Shown in pieces: positions 45,601 through 54,125 of a DNA stretch of 64,000 nucleotides. Numbering within the stretch: the stretch's first letter is position 1; each line of letters begins with the position of its first letter. The stretch spans positions 1 through 64,000 of the forward strand of contig JAUTCR010000073.1 of NCBI GenBank assembly GCA_030673895.1. The letters run 5' to 3'. The notes beneath the pieces were generated by a model. That model had not been told where the DNA came from, did not search any database, and saw nothing but the letters and a program-made list of their open reading frames with translations. The translations under genes were made by a program, and so were the position numbers. Origin of the DNA: Verrucomicrobiota bacterium JB023. GTDB lineage: Bacteria; Verrucomicrobiota; Verrucomicrobiia; Verrucomicrobiales; Akkermansiaceae.

Positions 45601-48600
45601 GTTTCTCCGGCTGGTGCGGCATCTTGGGTGGGAATTAGATTCCAGCGCCAACTTCCGGTCGCGTTGCCGGATAGTGAGCCACCGGAGATGTTGGAGACTT
45701 CTGGCTCTGTGACACCGAACAACTCGGTGGAGTCAATGCCGGCGGGAGTGGTGATCTTCAGGGAAACCTCAAGGGCTTCGATGGCGGCGGGATCGTTGTT
45801 GATGAGATCGAGGGAAGCCTCGAAGGCATCCCGAGTCATGACCGCCTCCTGCTCCAAGCGAAGCCTGACTTTGGCACACACGCCATCACCCTGGGTCAGG
45901 AAGGCAAGCGCCTCATCCTGCTTTTCGAAGTAGGGGTCGAACAAGTCCAAGTACCCCATGCCCTCGGCGCGTGCGTGGGCGGCTTGCGCCCGGGTAGCGG
46001 CATCCCTCATCTGGGAGGCGGTGATGAAGTCGGTGCTCTGCCCAGCGGGGACTTGATCCGCTTCGAAGATGCCATTGGCGAAATAGGTGAAGGTGCGATT
46101 CCAGCGCTCCACGACAGAGGCTGGATTAATGCCAAAGTCGCTCCGCGAGTGGAAGGGGTAGGATTCAAGTTCGGCAAGTTCTACCGCATCGACCAGGCCG
46201 GCGGAGCGGCTGAACTCGGACTGGAACTGTCCCAGCGCCTCGGCCCAATCGTTGAAGTCCTCATCGTCGGCAAAGCGAAGATAGACCAGCGAGCCATAGG
46301 TGAGCGAGTCGACCGCGGTCGCTTCAAGAAGGGCGTCGGCTTCTGCCTCGAATGCAGCCATCGCATCTAGAGACGCTTTGTTGAGCGCTCGCTTAGCCTC
46401 CAACGTCTTCGCATGCCCGCCGCCGGTGAGCTTGTCGAGGCAGATCAGGGTCTCCACGAGACACTTGAAGATGAGACAGTAGCGCTTGGCGACGGGGTGA
46501 ACCTTGCCCGCTGCCGAGCAACCGCACTTGATGAATTCGTAGGCGAGCTGGGGCCCATTGTCCGCTGTGAGGAGACCCGCAAGGCATTTCGCGACATCGC
46601 CTCGCACCCCACCTCCTGCGCCAAAGTAGGCTGCGCAACTGGTCGGCGAATTGCACTTCTGATCGGTGCAAGTGAGGATGACCTTGATAAGGCACGGATC
46701 GCAGGAGATCACCCCGCCACCGCGAATCGGGGAGGGGGAGGAAATGACGCCATTCCCCCCAGAGACGGGGCGCCCGGGTGGCGTGCCTCCGCAACCTCCA
46801 CGGCCCGAATAACCAACGCAAGCGGTCCCACAGATGACGAGGTCACCGCAAGGGAAACACCAATCGACGCAAGTGACGGGTGAGCCGCAGCCGGAGGCCT
46901 TATTGCTCTTGGTTGGCTTACCGCTTTTATCATTGCGCTCAATGATCAGCGGAACGGTGATCGAGCTTTTCGCAGGGAGAGTGCCGAGCTGTGTGGCGAT
47001 TGATGAGAGGGTCCACTGGTCGGTGGAGCCGAAGGAGATGCCCACATCGTCCGCAGCGATAAGCCCGTGATTGGTCAGAGTAAGGTCAATCTGATTAACC
47101 TCCTCGGTGAGGGCGTCGAGATCGATGTAAGCAGGCTCGATCGTGACCACTGGCTGGGGGACATTGGTCTCGAAGACGGTCTCGACGACGACTTCGTAGC
47201 GATCGTCAATTTCAGTAGGGACGACGTTCCAGATGTATTCCACGCTGATGCGCGAGAGGAAGGCCCGCTCGGTCGTGGTGGTTCCGGGTTGGACGAAGAT
47301 GGTATTGCGGTAGGGATTGTGCTGCTCGGCGGTCGCTTTGATTTGATAGTATCCCTCATTGAGGTCGGGGAAGGTCACCTCGCCGGAGCTGCCGGTGGTG
47401 GCCCGGGCAACCTCAGTGCCATCGACCGCATCGCAAACGATGACCAAGGCGTCGGCCAGAGGCGGCGTACTGGCCGCATAGTAGGTGTATTCATCTTCAC
47501 AGCGGATGGTTAGGTCGCCGGTGGCATCGGAGAGCGCGCGAAAGGTGAAGGGAATGTTCACTCGATTGTCCGCACCCTGAATGGCGAGGTGGCCGCTGTA
47601 GGCGGTGAGGACGATATCCTCGGGAGGACAGAGCTGGAGGGAAATCTCGGCCGATTCTCCGGGCGCGATGGACGGTGCCGGAGAGAGCGTGGCGGAGGAC
47701 AGGTAATCGGTGGCGGGAAGAATGATATCCAGCGGTCCCGTCGGGACGCTTCCCTCATTGGTCACCGTGAAGGTGACAAAATGCTGTTGGCCTGGGATCA
47801 TGCCTGCCTCAAGGCGTGCTCCGGAGTAGGCTAGACGGCTGGTGAGGTCGCGCAGGCTGAGGCTGACGGGGATATCGGCGAGAGCTCCTTCGATGCTCTC
47901 AACTCGCAAGATGCCGGTCGCTTCGGTCGGTGCGTCGGCAGTCGCTTCGATTGACCACTCGAGGGTCGTGGAGGCTAGGGAGTCGAGCGTGGTATTGCCT
48001 CCGGAGAGGGTGCCGGAGAGGGTGCCGGAGAGGGTGCCGGAGAGGGTGATGCCGGAGGGGAAGCCCTGTCCCGAGACTTGAATATCAGAGAGGGGGACAT
48101 CGGTCAGATTGGTGAGCTCCAGGCTGCCGGTGGTTGCTGCGCTCTCGCGGGTCACGGTCGCGGAGAGGGAGCCCGGGTCGGAGGAGAAGCCAAGGAGGGT
48201 GAAGGAGTCCTGAATGGTCGGAGTCGCGACGCCCGGGTGGGTTGCTCCGACGGTGTAGATGCCTCCCTCGCCCGGGAGGGGGGTGAAGGTGAGAGTGAAT
48301 TGACCGGCGGAATCGGTAAGGGCGGAGAGCACCCGCCGGGTCCCTCGAACGTCGAGATGCACATTAACGAGCTTGGAGACGGCTGGCGTTCCGTCCATCT
48401 GATGAGCTGAACCAAAGAGCTGAATCGGGGTGCCGGAGGGGGCGATATCGAGATCAGCCAGCACCGTGGCGGAGTAGGCTGCCTCAACGGAGACCGGATT
48501 GGTTGAAACCTTGAGATTGTTCGTCTCGCTGACCTCGCTCACCGCATCATCGGGATCGACTTGGATGAGTAACCAGTAATCGCCGGTGGCTCGGGGAGTG

Positions 48601-51600
48601 AAGAGATTTTCAGCTCGCTCAAAGAAGAGGTCCGCTGGCAAATCACCATCGAAGGTGTAGGAGTTCACCATTTCGTCCCCGACGTCTAGAATCGGGTCTC
48701 TGGAGAGATAGGTGCGGACCGCGAAGGGGCCTGGAGCTGGAGAGGCACCTTGATTCTCGATGCGATAGCTGTAGCTGAGCAAGGCATCGGTGCGAGCGGT
48801 GGCGGGGAGCTGAATCTGGGTGACGGCGAGTTCAGGCAGATCGAGATCGGTCACCACCAGAGAGGCTTGGGCCGAGGCGTAGTCGGTGGTTGAGGCTGTT
48901 AGGAGGAGATCGCGGTTGCCCTCCGGAACTCCCTCGTCCGCGGTGAGGGTGAAATCAACGAAATTGTCTCCCGCCGGGATGGTGAGGCTGGGTGGATGAG
49001 TGAGCTGGGAAGGGGACGAATTGCTCAACGAGACGACGAGCTCATCGGTGCCAGAGTTTCGGCTGAGTCGCGCGAGCAGGGACTGACCTTCATGAAGGAC
49101 ATCCTTGGGCAGCTCCAGGACGAGGGCGGCCCCGTCGTCATCAGTGACCGTCAAGGACACCTCATTGCTGACGGCCAGCGGAGCTTGGGTCGTGACGTCG
49201 AGGATACTTGCGGTGATCAGGGCATTGCGGTCGGTCTCGGGCACCTCGTTGTCGAGGGGCCGGAGAGCAAATTGAAGCGTATCGATGAAGGCGGGAAAGA
49301 CGACGCTTTCAGGAACGTCTACCGCCTCCGGAGCTGAATTGTCTAACAAGACAGTGAAAGACGAAGCGGAGGCTGGTTCGCGGGTGAGGGTCGCCATCAC
49401 ATTGGCGTTGCTGTCTCCCTCCGAGATGGTGGTCCGATTGAGAGTGAGCGTGAGAACGGGGCGGTCGTTGTCGATGATGGTCAGCGGAGTCGAAGCCGAG
49501 GTGTAACCAGTGGCTCCGGCGCTCAGGGTGACCGGCTCATCAACTTCTGCGATGGCATCATCGATGGCCGCCACGGTGGTGGAGGCCGATGAACTTCCCT
49601 CGAGGAGGACGAGCTGTTCCGGGAGGTCCAGCTGTCCGTAGATGTTTTCCGAAAACAGAACCGTCGCGGAGCCTTGAGCATGATTGCGGGTCACGGTCAC
49701 CGTCGCGGATTCACCTTCGCTCAATTGGCTTGGCTCCGTGGTGATAGTGAGCGTGGAGCGGAGATTGACCGTGACCGGATGGGAGAGAGCGCTGGAGCCC
49801 GCGCCATTGAGCGCTTGGGCATTGATGCGGTTGGTTCCGGGCCGCAGCGTGAGGGGGGCGCTGAAGGTGCCATCAGTGACTGGAATCGGGCCGCCTTGCT
49901 GCTGGCCATCGCGATAAATCAGGACAGTTGCATCCCGCTCCGCTGTTCCTGTGATGGTGACAAGATCCTGGCCCACGGTGGTTTCATCAGCCGGAGCAGT
50001 GATTGTCGGTGGCGCCGGAATGCCGCGCTGCAGATTGACGGTGCGGGTGATCTGACTCGATATTCCTTCGGGAGTCTCGACGACGACGCGCAGTTGATAG
50101 AGTCCGCTCGGAAAGGCATCGAGCGAGAGAACGGCGGTCAGTCCATCGCCAGGAATCAGGTCACGCCCCAGCGATTGCTCGCTCCCGCCATTGGGCATCA
50201 GGAAAAATTCAGCCGCCACAACGCCATCCTGATCCAGAGCGGAGACGCGCAGCAGCTCATCGATACCTGCTAGAATCATCCCCTCGCTGATCGGCTCGTT
50301 TGATGCCGTGAGGGAGGTGATCACTGGCGGAGGGCGAAGCTCGAGCGTGACGGGCTGCGCGGGCCAGTAGTCGGAATCTCCATCCTGTCGCGCCGTGATG
50401 GAAACCGCGCCCCCCTGAAGTATCGTGAGCGTCGACCCCTCGATGCGGGCGACCGAGGCGTCCGAGGACTGGTATTGGACCGGAAGCCCGCTATCCGAGC
50501 TGGCGGAGAGCGTGATGACTGTTCCGGTGAGCGAGGGAGTGGGAAACGTGATTGCTTGCGCGGACTTCGTTGCCTCCAGCGAGACGACCGAAGGATCGCT
50601 GTCGCCGAGCGGGTTCACCGTGACGACGGCAAAGTGGTCGCCTTGTAGCGACGCCAAGTCCCCGACCGGAGCGGCCAGTCCGGCCGTGGTGGCGATGGGG
50701 GTGAGACCCGTCACCTCGGTGAAGGGTGACGAACTCCGATAAATCTTATAGTGATCGACGAGAGCCTGCGGTTGGGCCGTTTCCCAAGTGAGGAAAACCT
50801 CGCCATTGATGAGGGTGAGGAGCGGGTTCGGCGGGTTAGGAAGCCAAGTGGAGGCATTGAGTGAGGTGCCTGGGCTCACATTACCGAAGATATCGACCGT
50901 TGAGATACGGAAGGGATAGCCGGTGGCCGGAATCAGCCCGGTAGCGGTGTATTCCGTCTGATTCAGAGGCAGTAAGATTGGTTCGCCATCTCCAAGGCTG
51001 ATCTGATAATACTCAAGGAACGAGGAGGCATTCTCCGGAGCATCCCAAGAGAAGGTGAGGCTATCGGCCGTGCTAGAGCCTTGAATCCGGGCCACTTCTC
51101 CCACTCCGGATATCGAGGTTAAGGCGGAATAGGAGCGCACCGAAGCGTCGAAACCTCCGAGGGCATCGACAGCTACCACGGCGAAATGGCGGACCACACC
51201 GCCGGGCAGACCGGCAACGGTCGGGCTGAGCTCGCCGGCAGGGAGAGAGGTGTAAGGCGTGAGCCCGTCGACCGTGTCGAAAAAACTCTCGGCCACAAAG
51301 ACATCATAGCGAACCACATCGAGCTGCGCCGTCTCGTTATAGGATGAAAAGTCGAGTCGCACCGCGCCGAACTCGGAGGTGGAGGTCTCCACGAAAAAGC
51401 CACTCCCGGGACCCGTGACAGGGGCCGGGACCGCAGGATCAGGAACAAGGACATCATATTCCCGCGATACGACCTCGCGGCTGGAGCTTACGAACTCCTG
51501 CCCGACAAACAAAGAGATCTCGCGGGACAGGGCCTGAGGCGAAAGAACATAGGCTGCCCCATAGGTTACCGCAGGATTGAAGTTGCCCATCGCATCGACC

Positions 51601-52556
51601 GGGACGATGGCAAAGAAGTGATCGCGACCCGTCGGAAGGTCGCTCAGAACGACGGAATTTATTGTCCCCGGCACGGTGGTGAATGGCGTGAGGCCGGTGA
51701 CATCGGTGAACGCTTCCGTGCCGGACAGGTAGATGGCGAAGTGGTCGACAGGTGCATTGGCCCATTGATTATAGGAGGACCAGTCGAGTGTCGCGGTGTC
51801 CCCCTGGGGAGAGGTCACCGCAGTGAAAGAGCTGATGGGTGCAGGAGGCTCGGAAGGGCTGACCGCCATGGAGAACTCGCGGGAGATTGTTTGCTGGCGC
51901 GGAGAGGTATTGCTCTCGACGAAGAGGGAGACCTCGCGCGAGAGAGCCTGCGGAGAGACGACATACGCGGCGGCGTATTGTACCAAGGACTGGAATTGCC
52001 CAGCCGCATCGACAGCGACGACCGCGAGGAAGTGATCGGTGTAAGGGGTGAGGTCCGTAAGAGAAGCCGTGGTGACGTCTCCACCAACGATAAGAAGAGG
52101 CTCGAGGCCGGTGATGTCGGTCAGGGGACCGTCATCGGAAAGGTAAATGCGAAACTCGGCAATATCGCCATATTGCCAAGGATTGTAAGAGGTCCAATCG
52201 AGGGAAACCGAGTCGCCAGTCGGCGAGGTATCCACGAGCAACCCGGTGACGGCGGGTGGGATGGACTCATCTGAGACGACAAGGGAAATTTCCCGCGAGA
52301 GGGACTCATTGCCGCCTTGTTCAACGAAGAGTGAGACTTCGCGTGAAACCGTCCGCTTCGTTGCCGAGCCCTCTTCGACGAACAGGGAATACTCCCGCGA
52401 GACTCCTTCGCGGAGAAGCAGATCTTGCGCGGAAAGAGGGAGAGATGCGAGAGCCAGAAGCAGGAAAAACGCCGTGGGGAGCCCCATGCGCCAAGGATTA
52501 CGGGCCGTAGAGAACTCGGCAATCCCTCGGGCAAGGACTGTGAAAACGGTTTTCAT
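42654..52556 (-). CDS. Giant secreted multidomain protein with SRE-repeat, fn3, Calx-beta and Cys-rich regions
   Basis: About 3300 residues from the ATG at 52556; the signal is TAFFLLLALASLPLSAQ. Seven short repeats of the form SRE-aromatic/aliphatic-S-LFV (SREYSLFV, SREVSLFV, SREISLVV, SREFSMAV and others) lie at about 40-370, between fn3-like domains. These continue to about 600. Ig/cadherin-like, Calx-beta-like (about 1000-1230) and CARDB-like (about 1240-1360) domains follow. Next are a carboxypeptidase-regulatory-like domain (about 1670-1750), a Cys-rich block with 18 cysteines (about 1885-2050), helical and beta regions, cadherin-like repeats (about 2720-2930), and two copies of the C-terminal module ending GFWQLEVEE and GFYRLRVHQR. 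Probably a surface adhesin; substrate unknown. Confidence 0.85.
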   Translation of the reverse strand: MKTVFTVLARGIAEFSTARNPWRMGLPTAFFLLLALASLPLSAQDLLLREGVSREYSLFVEEGSATKRTVSREVSLFVEQGGNESLSREISLVVSDESIPPAVTGLLVDTSPTGDSVSLDWTSYNPWQYGDIAEFRIYLSDDGPLTDITGLEPLLIVGGDVTTASLTDLTPYTDHFLAVVAVDAAGQFQSLVQYAAAYVVSPQALSREVSLFVESNTSPRQQTISREFSMAVSPSEPPAPISSFTAVTSPQGDTATLDWSSYNQWANAPVDHFAIYLSGTEAFTDVTGLTPFTTVPGTINSVVLSDLPTGRDHFFAIVPVDAMGNFNPAVTYGAAYVLSPQALSREISLFVGQEFVSSSREVVSREYDVLVPDPAVPAPVTGPGSGFFVETSTSEFGAVRLDFSSYNETAQLDVVRYDVFVAESFFDTVDGLTPYTSLPAGELSPTVAGLPGGVVRHFAVVAVDALGGFDASVRSYSALTSISGVGEVARIQGSSTADSLTFSWDAPENASSFLEYYQISLGDGEPILLPLNQTEYTATGLIPATGYPFRISTVDIFGNVSPGTSLNASTWLPNPPNPLLTLINGEVFLTWETAQPQALVDHYKIYRSSSPFTEVTGLTPIATTAGLAAPVGDLASLQGDHFAVVTVNPLGDSDPSVVSLEATKSAQAITFPTPSLTGTVITLSASSDSGLPVQYQSSDASVARIEGSTLTILQGGAVSITARQDGDSDYWPAQPVTLELRPPPVITSLTASNEPISEGMILAGIDELLRVSALDQDGVVAAEFFLMPNGGSEQSLGRDLIPGDGLTAVLSLDAFPSGLYQLRVVVETPEGISSQITRTVNLQRGIPAPPTITAPADETTVGQDLVTITGTAERDATVLIYRDGQQQGGPIPVTDGTFSAPLTLRPGTNRINAQALNGAGSSALSHPVTVNLRSTLTITTEPSQLSEGESATVTVTRNHAQGSATVLFSENIYGQLDLPEQLVLLEGSSSASTTVAAIDDAIAEVDEPVTLSAGATGYTSASTPLTIIDNDRPVLTLTLNRTTISEGDSNANVMATLTREPASASSFTVLLDNSAPEAVDVPESVVFPAFIDTLQFALRPLDNEVPETDRNALITASILDVTTQAPLAVSNEVSLTVTDDDGAALVLELPKDVLHEGQSLLARLSRNSGTDELVVSLSNSSPSQLTHPPSLTIPAGDNFVDFTLTADEGVPEGNRDLLLTASTTDYASAQASLVVTDLDLPELAVTQIQLPATARTDALLSYSYRIENQGASPAPGPFAVRTYLSRDPILDVGDEMVNSYTFDGDLPADLFFERAENLFTPRATGDYWLLIQVDPDDAVSEVSETNNLKVSTNPVSVEAAYSATVLADLDIAPSGTPIQLFGSAHQMDGTPAVSKLVNVHLDVRGTRRVLSALTDSAGQFTLTFTPLPGEGGIYTVGATHPGVATPTIQDSFTLLGFSSDPGSLSATVTRESAATTGSLELTNLTDVPLSDIQVSGQGFPSGITLSGTLSGTLSGTLSGGNTTLDSLASTTLEWSIEATADAPTEATGILRVESIEGALADIPVSLSLRDLTSRLAYSGARLEAGMIPGQQHFVTFTVTNEGSVPTGPLDIILPATDYLSSATLSPAPSIAPGESAEISLQLCPPEDIVLTAYSGHLAIQGADNRVNIPFTFRALSDATGDLTIRCEDEYTYYAASTPPLADALVIVCDAVDGTEVARATTGSSGEVTFPDLNEGYYQIKATAEQHNPYRNTIFVQPGTTTTERAFLSRISVEYIWNVVPTEIDDRYEVVVETVFETNVPQPVVTIEPAYIDLDALTEEVNQIDLTLTNHGLIAADDVGISFGSTDQWTLSSIATQLGTLPAKSSITVPLIIERNDKSGKPTKSNKASGCGSPVTCVDWCFPCGDLVICGTACVGYSGRGGCGGTPPGRPVSGGNGVISSPSPIRGGGVISCDPCLIKVILTCTDQKCNSPTSCAAYFGAGGGVRGDVAKCLAGLLTADNGPQLAYEFIKCGCSAAGKVHPVAKRYCLIFKCLVETLICLDKLTGGGHAKTLEAKRALNKASLDAMAAFEAEADALLEATAVDSLTYGSLVYLRFADDEDFNDWAEALGQFQSEFSRSAGLVDAVELAELESYPFHSRSDFGINPASVVERWNRTFTYFANGIFEADQVPAGQSTDFITASQMRDAATRAQAAHARAEGMGYLDLFDPYFEKQDEALAFLTQGDGVCAKVRLRLEQEAVMTRDAFEASLDLINNDPAAIEALEVSLKITTPAGIDSTELFGVTEPEVSNISGGSLSGNATGSWRWNLIPTQDAAPAGETLYLVEGQLSYVQDGESVTVPLAPQSITVFPNPNLRLKYFHQRDVYSDDPFTDLVEPSIPFSLGVMVQNTGAGSAKNLRITSGKPEIIENDKGLFIDFDIIATEVAGQNLSPSLTADFGTLAPGEIKIGRWLMTSSLQGLFIDYQANFEHLDDLGDPRLSLIESVEIYETIRQVRALGSKDDGLPDFLVNQEADFLDRPDTIHLSDGTTAPVAVTETATHGPLSADSLTITLTAPDLAQAGWTYLRVPDPGAGDFRLVSAQRSDGQSIPLDENVWTTDRTFIGLGRRPLAENILHLLDCDGTGTYSLTYEAIVPPDTTAPTSRIAELPSNSGNFFPVAWSGSDSGGVSSYDIHVSRDGGPFEPWLTKTRSTTALYQGLTGSSYSFYSIAYDTSGNQEAAKSAAEASTTVDLANLAPTLPTLGDVTIIEGETFRRTIVGSDEDGPASLLRYAVTSNPPQPGLTIGETSGQLRWRTGEEHGGSAVEITVTVTDGAPEPLSASRTFTLTVTDTNEQPVLAAPGSFAIDVGETLTVQLSASDGDTPSQVVRYRTLYPPTGLTVDDSSGLLVWTPGDEHEGQSFSILLEAYDDQTPAGVGHATLYVDVLEKPGEPPAFLNLAALSWPTDSTREFTLRAHDPEGVPVDVSLDISALSGWVAKKEDVGQATLYWNTTGVVPSTYEVPVTAATDRQVTAATLGIQVVPLASHSTYDEWTAAYGLAGEAAFPFIADNPQGIENLLAYALNIDPVNGLSPAQPTPLPHLSTGRGVPNLDFFLPASGRPDLRYRVLFQSSLAPEGWQLRASKIGESEWTGVIPGTRPAPGSHHFVSFPSPSEHPVGFWQLEVEELSLAQSGFAKFMSQPGRSLAKMAMEDQSCDGLPNLVAYAIGADSPDRKNLPRLQVKEGEEGLELVIPLAKGTREDLVYYLEHLAPAAEADSSSSWKSLGFWAQGYPWSGPGNLAFAEGEARLSLPSSTRGFYRLRVHQR
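48000..48047 (-). repeat. 12-bp tandem repeat inside the giant gene
   Basis: On the plus strand the unit GCCGGAGAGGGT is repeated four times head to tail (the first copy lacks one base). In the protein it gives SGTL repeated (TLSGTLSGTLSGTLSGG, near residues 1502-1518). Multiples of three keep the frame, so copy number can vary without breaking the gene. Confidence 0.9.
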
Positions 52557-52633
52557 TGCGATCCGAGACGGCAAATGAGCGAGTGATTCGTGTCCGGGAA
52601 AGGGCGTCTTGGACCCGCCGCTTCCCGGGCCGC

Positions 52634-53881
52634 CTAGGGTCGGACAACCTTGACTTGGATGGCCGAGTAGCCGGTGTTGACCGGCAATTCGGCTGTCCAC
52701 TGGATCACCAGCGGGTCGGTGCTGACCACGGTGTCAACAGAGGCATCAATGATGGTCGCATTCGCATCGGATCGCGGAGTGATGCGGACTTGCACGGTGG
52801 AAGCTTGCTCGACGTTTGTGGTCTGGATGACGATAGGAGTCGTGGTGGTTTCGCCTAGCGAGACATCAGCACCTTCCGCTCCGAAGGAGGCGCGGGGATC
52901 CGCCGGTGCGGTCTCTCCGCCGATGGATAGAATCTCGACCTCGGGCGCGGTTGCGGGAGGCCAAAGGACGGCGGTGTCCCCACTGCTCAGCGGCACAACG
53001 GAAGGGTCGGGAGTCAACGAAAGCGTGCTGTTATTGGCCACGCGTTCCACACGGATGCGGCCTAGTCCTCCCGACTGCCAACCAGACCCACCCAGTGCGG
53101 TGAGGGCGCCGCTGCCAGCGAGGGAGTCGCAGACCAGGCGGAGTCCACCACCCGAGCCACCGCCGGTGTCATTATAGGAACTGTAGCCTGTGTCGATGCC
53201 AGCTCCACCATTGGCTCGGAGCTCGCCATTAATGGTGATGCCTTGGGCTGCCGCGATGAGGAGAGCGCCGCCGCCCGCACCGCCCCCACGGCCGCGGCCA
53301 CTTTCGGGGTCGCCAGCTCCACCAGAGCCACCAAGGAGAGGGATGAGAGAAGGATTGCCATAAGTTGGGGAGTTGGAGACTGCCGTTCCGTAACTTCCGC
53401 TGGTTCCCGCGTCACCTTGGCGAAACCCTCCGCCGGGCCCAAAACCGGCTGAGGCGCGAGGTGTCCCGCTGAAGGATCCCGCCGCACCCCGGAACCCGCC
53501 GGGGCCTCCTTCGGCAACAAGCGGAGCCAGCTGATGATCCTGACCATCCAGCGCCACCGTGCCATCAATGGTCACGTCTCCATTGACTAACCAGACAACG
53601 GGAGCTTTGGAGGGATGATTCGTGAAAGTCAGGGTCGCGCCCTCGGCAATGGTTACGGTCGAGTAGTTGAAAACAACCGCCCACTTCTCCGCATCATAGA
53701 TTCCGCTCGCGCTATTGGCTGCATCCCATTGTCCAGTCGCGGCGAGGGATAAATCGATGGTTGTGTCCTCGGTGATGTTCAGGACTCCGCTTGACCCATC
53801 CGCTCCGGGAATCGTGATAGCTCCCAAGCTGGCGTTTTGAGTAAAAACAACGAGGGAAATTAGGGTGAGGGTTGTTCTCAT
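52634..53881 (-). CDS. Glycine-rich exported protein
   Basis: About 415 residues from the ATG at 53881, which begins a signal peptide (RTTLTLISLVVFTQNASLGA). Residues 20-110 look like the start of a beta-helix (VTIAEGATLTFTNHPSKAP, then VVWLVNGDVTIDGTVALDGQ). Residues 115-260 are very Gly-rich (FGPGGGFRQGDAGTSG, GRGRGGGAGGGALLIAAAQG). An Ig-like C-terminal domain ends STVQVRITP and TGYSAIQVKVVRP. No catalytic motif. The next gene, 77 bases on, is the giant protein, so the two form a likely operon. Confidence 0.78.
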   Translation of the reverse strand: MRTTLTLISLVVFTQNASLGAITIPGADGSSGVLNITEDTTIDLSLAATGQWDAANSASGIYDAEKWAVVFNYSTVTIAEGATLTFTNHPSKAPVVWLVNGDVTIDGTVALDGQDHQLAPLVAEGGPGGFRGAAGSFSGTPRASAGFGPGGGFRQGDAGTSGSYGTAVSNSPTYGNPSLIPLLGGSGGAGDPESGRGRGGGAGGGALLIAAAQGITINGELRANGGAGIDTGYSSYNDTGGGSGGGLRLVCDSLAGSGALTALGGSGWQSGGLGRIRVERVANNSTLSLTPDPSVVPLSSGDTAVLWPPATAPEVEILSIGGETAPADPRASFGAEGADVSLGETTTTPIVIQTTNVEQASTVQVRITPRSDANATIIDASVDTVVSTDPLVIQWTAELPVNTGYSAIQVKVVRP

Positions 53882-53893
53882 GCTTACCCGATT

Positions 53894-53923
53894 TTTATAG
53901 AATCGATCTTTTGCCCATATCAA
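53894..53923 (-). promoter_or_regulatory. Promoter of the glycine-rich/giant protein operon
   Basis: On the minus strand TTGATA (53923-53918) and TATAAA (53899-53894) are separated by 18 bases, each matching five of six consensus bases. The expected transcript start leaves only about six bases before the ATG at 53881, so the mRNA may be nearly leaderless. Confidence 0.55.
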
Positions 53924-54066
53924 AGGCTTTCACCGTCACCTCGGATCAGAAGTAGTAACTCGCTTGAGGTCAGGAGTCAGTGAATCGTGACAAGTTCGCC
54001 TGATAAAATGGAAAGGTTGACGAAAGTGAGCATTCGCCTTTTTTTCCGTTCGCTGACCGCTTTCGT

Positions 54067-54104
54067 TAAAAAGGCCCCGGCGGTCTAAGCGCCGGGGGAG
54101 GCCG
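54067..54104 (-). terminator. Intrinsic terminator of galM
   Basis: On the minus strand CCCCGGCG and CGCCGGGG pair (8 bp) around CTTAGAC, followed by CCTTTTT. It begins about 25 bases after the galM stop at 54126. Confidence 0.8.
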
Positions 54105-54125
54105 TCTTGTTTGTCCGGGCCCGGC

